A stretch of DNA of 6,063 bases. Origin: Bacteroidales bacterium Bact_20. GTDB taxonomy: Bacteria > Bacteroidota > Bacteroidia > Bacteroidales > DTU049. The position numbers were made by a program, and so were the translations under genes. A model generated the notes under the pieces. It did no database searches. It had not been told where the DNA came from and saw nothing but the letters and a program-made list of their open reading frames with translations. Positions 5,566 to 6,063 of the stretch are shown piece after piece; the first letter of the stretch is position 1, and each line of letters begins with the position of its first letter. The DNA is taken from assembly GCA_001603615.1 (NCBI GenBank), contig LUZL01000122.1:1-6063 (forward strand), read 5' to 3'.

Positions 5566-6063
5566 TTACATTATTTTTAATAAATTTTTTATTTCTCTTA
5601 TAGCTTGATTTTGCTTGCTTAATACGCGATATACAATTGATATAAGAGGAAATTTACTAATGTCATCACCTAGAATATTTGCCAAAGTAAATATACCATA
5701 GTAGCCCTCTACTGTTTGTTTCATCTCTATTTTTGAGTATTCTAATGAATAACCTTTTCCCAATAAAATGCCAAAAGACCTATTACGCGAAAATTGACTA
5801 TAGATTGTTACTAGTAAATCACCTAAATATAATGGTTGCATTATATCTATGTCTACATCATTTTTAAAATATTTTAGGAAATCTTTCATTTCATTAGCAA
5901 TTTTAGTAACTAGTACACTTAAAAAATTATCTCCTAATCCATAGCCTATGCACATACCTGCGAGAATGGCATAAATATTTTTAACTACAGCAGCATACTC
6001 AGCTAATTCTATGTTTTCATCATATTCTAAATGCAGAAAATATGAATTAAGCAATGGATATAT
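5566..6063 (-). CDS. gpsA: Glycerol-3-phosphate dehydrogenase [NAD(P)+], C-terminal half (partial)
   Basis: GpsA reduces dihydroxyacetone phosphate to sn-glycerol 3-phosphate, the backbone precursor of membrane phospholipids, in the cytosol. The frame is open to the right edge, so the N-terminal Rossmann domain (GxGxxG) is outside the window; 165 residues of the alpha-helical substrate-binding domain are present. Conserved blocks are EYAAVVKNIYAILAG at 22-36 of the fragment, with the catalytic Lys28 equivalent; GYGLGDNF (40-47); YLGDLLVTIYSQFSRNRSFG (79-98), holding GDL and the Asn-Arg that bind substrate phosphate; LGKGYS (101-106); and VEGYYG. The sequence LEYDENIELAE replaces the GVExxGALKN lead-in of proteobacterial enzymes, as in other Bacteroidota. 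A TTG inside the fragment at 6052-6054 is not the start, because family sequence continues upstream. It ends with TAA 20 bp from the convergent DUF6485 gene. Confidence 0.95.
   Translation of the reverse strand: MYPLLNSYFLHLEYDENIELAEYAAVVKNIYAILAGMCIGYGLGDNFLSVLVTKIANEMKDFLKYFKNDVDIDIMQPLYLGDLLVTIYSQFSRNRSFGILLGKGYSLEYSKIEMKQTVEGYYGIFTLANILGDDISKFPLISIVYRVLSKQNQAIREIKNLLKIM

Noticed and set aside
1..6063. CRISPR arrays, tRNA or rRNA genes, transposons, phage genes, toxin-antitoxin or defence systems
   Set aside because: No regularly spaced repeats, cloverleaf-like segments, transposase or integrase motifs or defence domains were seen; nearly every base is assigned to housekeeping genes or short spacers.

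Overview
The window is very AT-rich and almost fully coding. It uses the standard code: TGG encodes Trp, and TGA ends the deoxynucleoside kinase gene. I read it as Bacteroidota, probably Bacteroidales-like. The reasons are the gene run DUF1573 lipoprotein–yajC–YbbR–coaE, a C10-peptidase (Spi-type) propeptide, a small DUF6485-type cysteine-rich protein, the lack of Shine-Dalgarno sequences, and two TAnnTTTG-type promoter boxes. The strong AT bias would suit a host-associated or slowly evolving lineage, but the sequence does not prove this.

Layout. On the minus strand, read from about 3880 down to 1, lie a DUF1573 lipoprotein, yajC, a strong intrinsic terminator, a YbbR-like membrane-anchored protein, coaE and a radical SAM enzyme. 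These are followed by the N-terminal part of a secreted protein with an Spi/C10-peptidase propeptide, which runs off the left edge. From a 181-bp divergent spacer (3854-4034) the plus strand carries a deoxynucleoside kinase, trmD (tRNA m1G37 methyltransferase) and a DUF6485-type gene, tightly spaced as one operon. A convergent minus-strand gpsA (NAD(P)H-dependent glycerol-3-phosphate dehydrogenase) follows and is cut at its 5' end by the right edge.

How the genes relate. The left cluster mixes envelope functions (YajC at the Sec translocon, YbbR, the DUF1573 lipoprotein) with the last step of coenzyme A synthesis. The right cluster combines nucleoside salvage, tRNA modification and phospholipid precursor synthesis. 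This is a conserved housekeeping neighbourhood. I found no CRISPR array, mobile element, RNA gene, phage gene or recognisable defence system, and no convincing sign of a new multi-gene system. The least explained items are the radical SAM enzyme, the cysteine-rich DUF6485 protein, and a perfect 10-bp inverted repeat in front of the peptidase gene. No gene-free stretch exceeds 300 bases.
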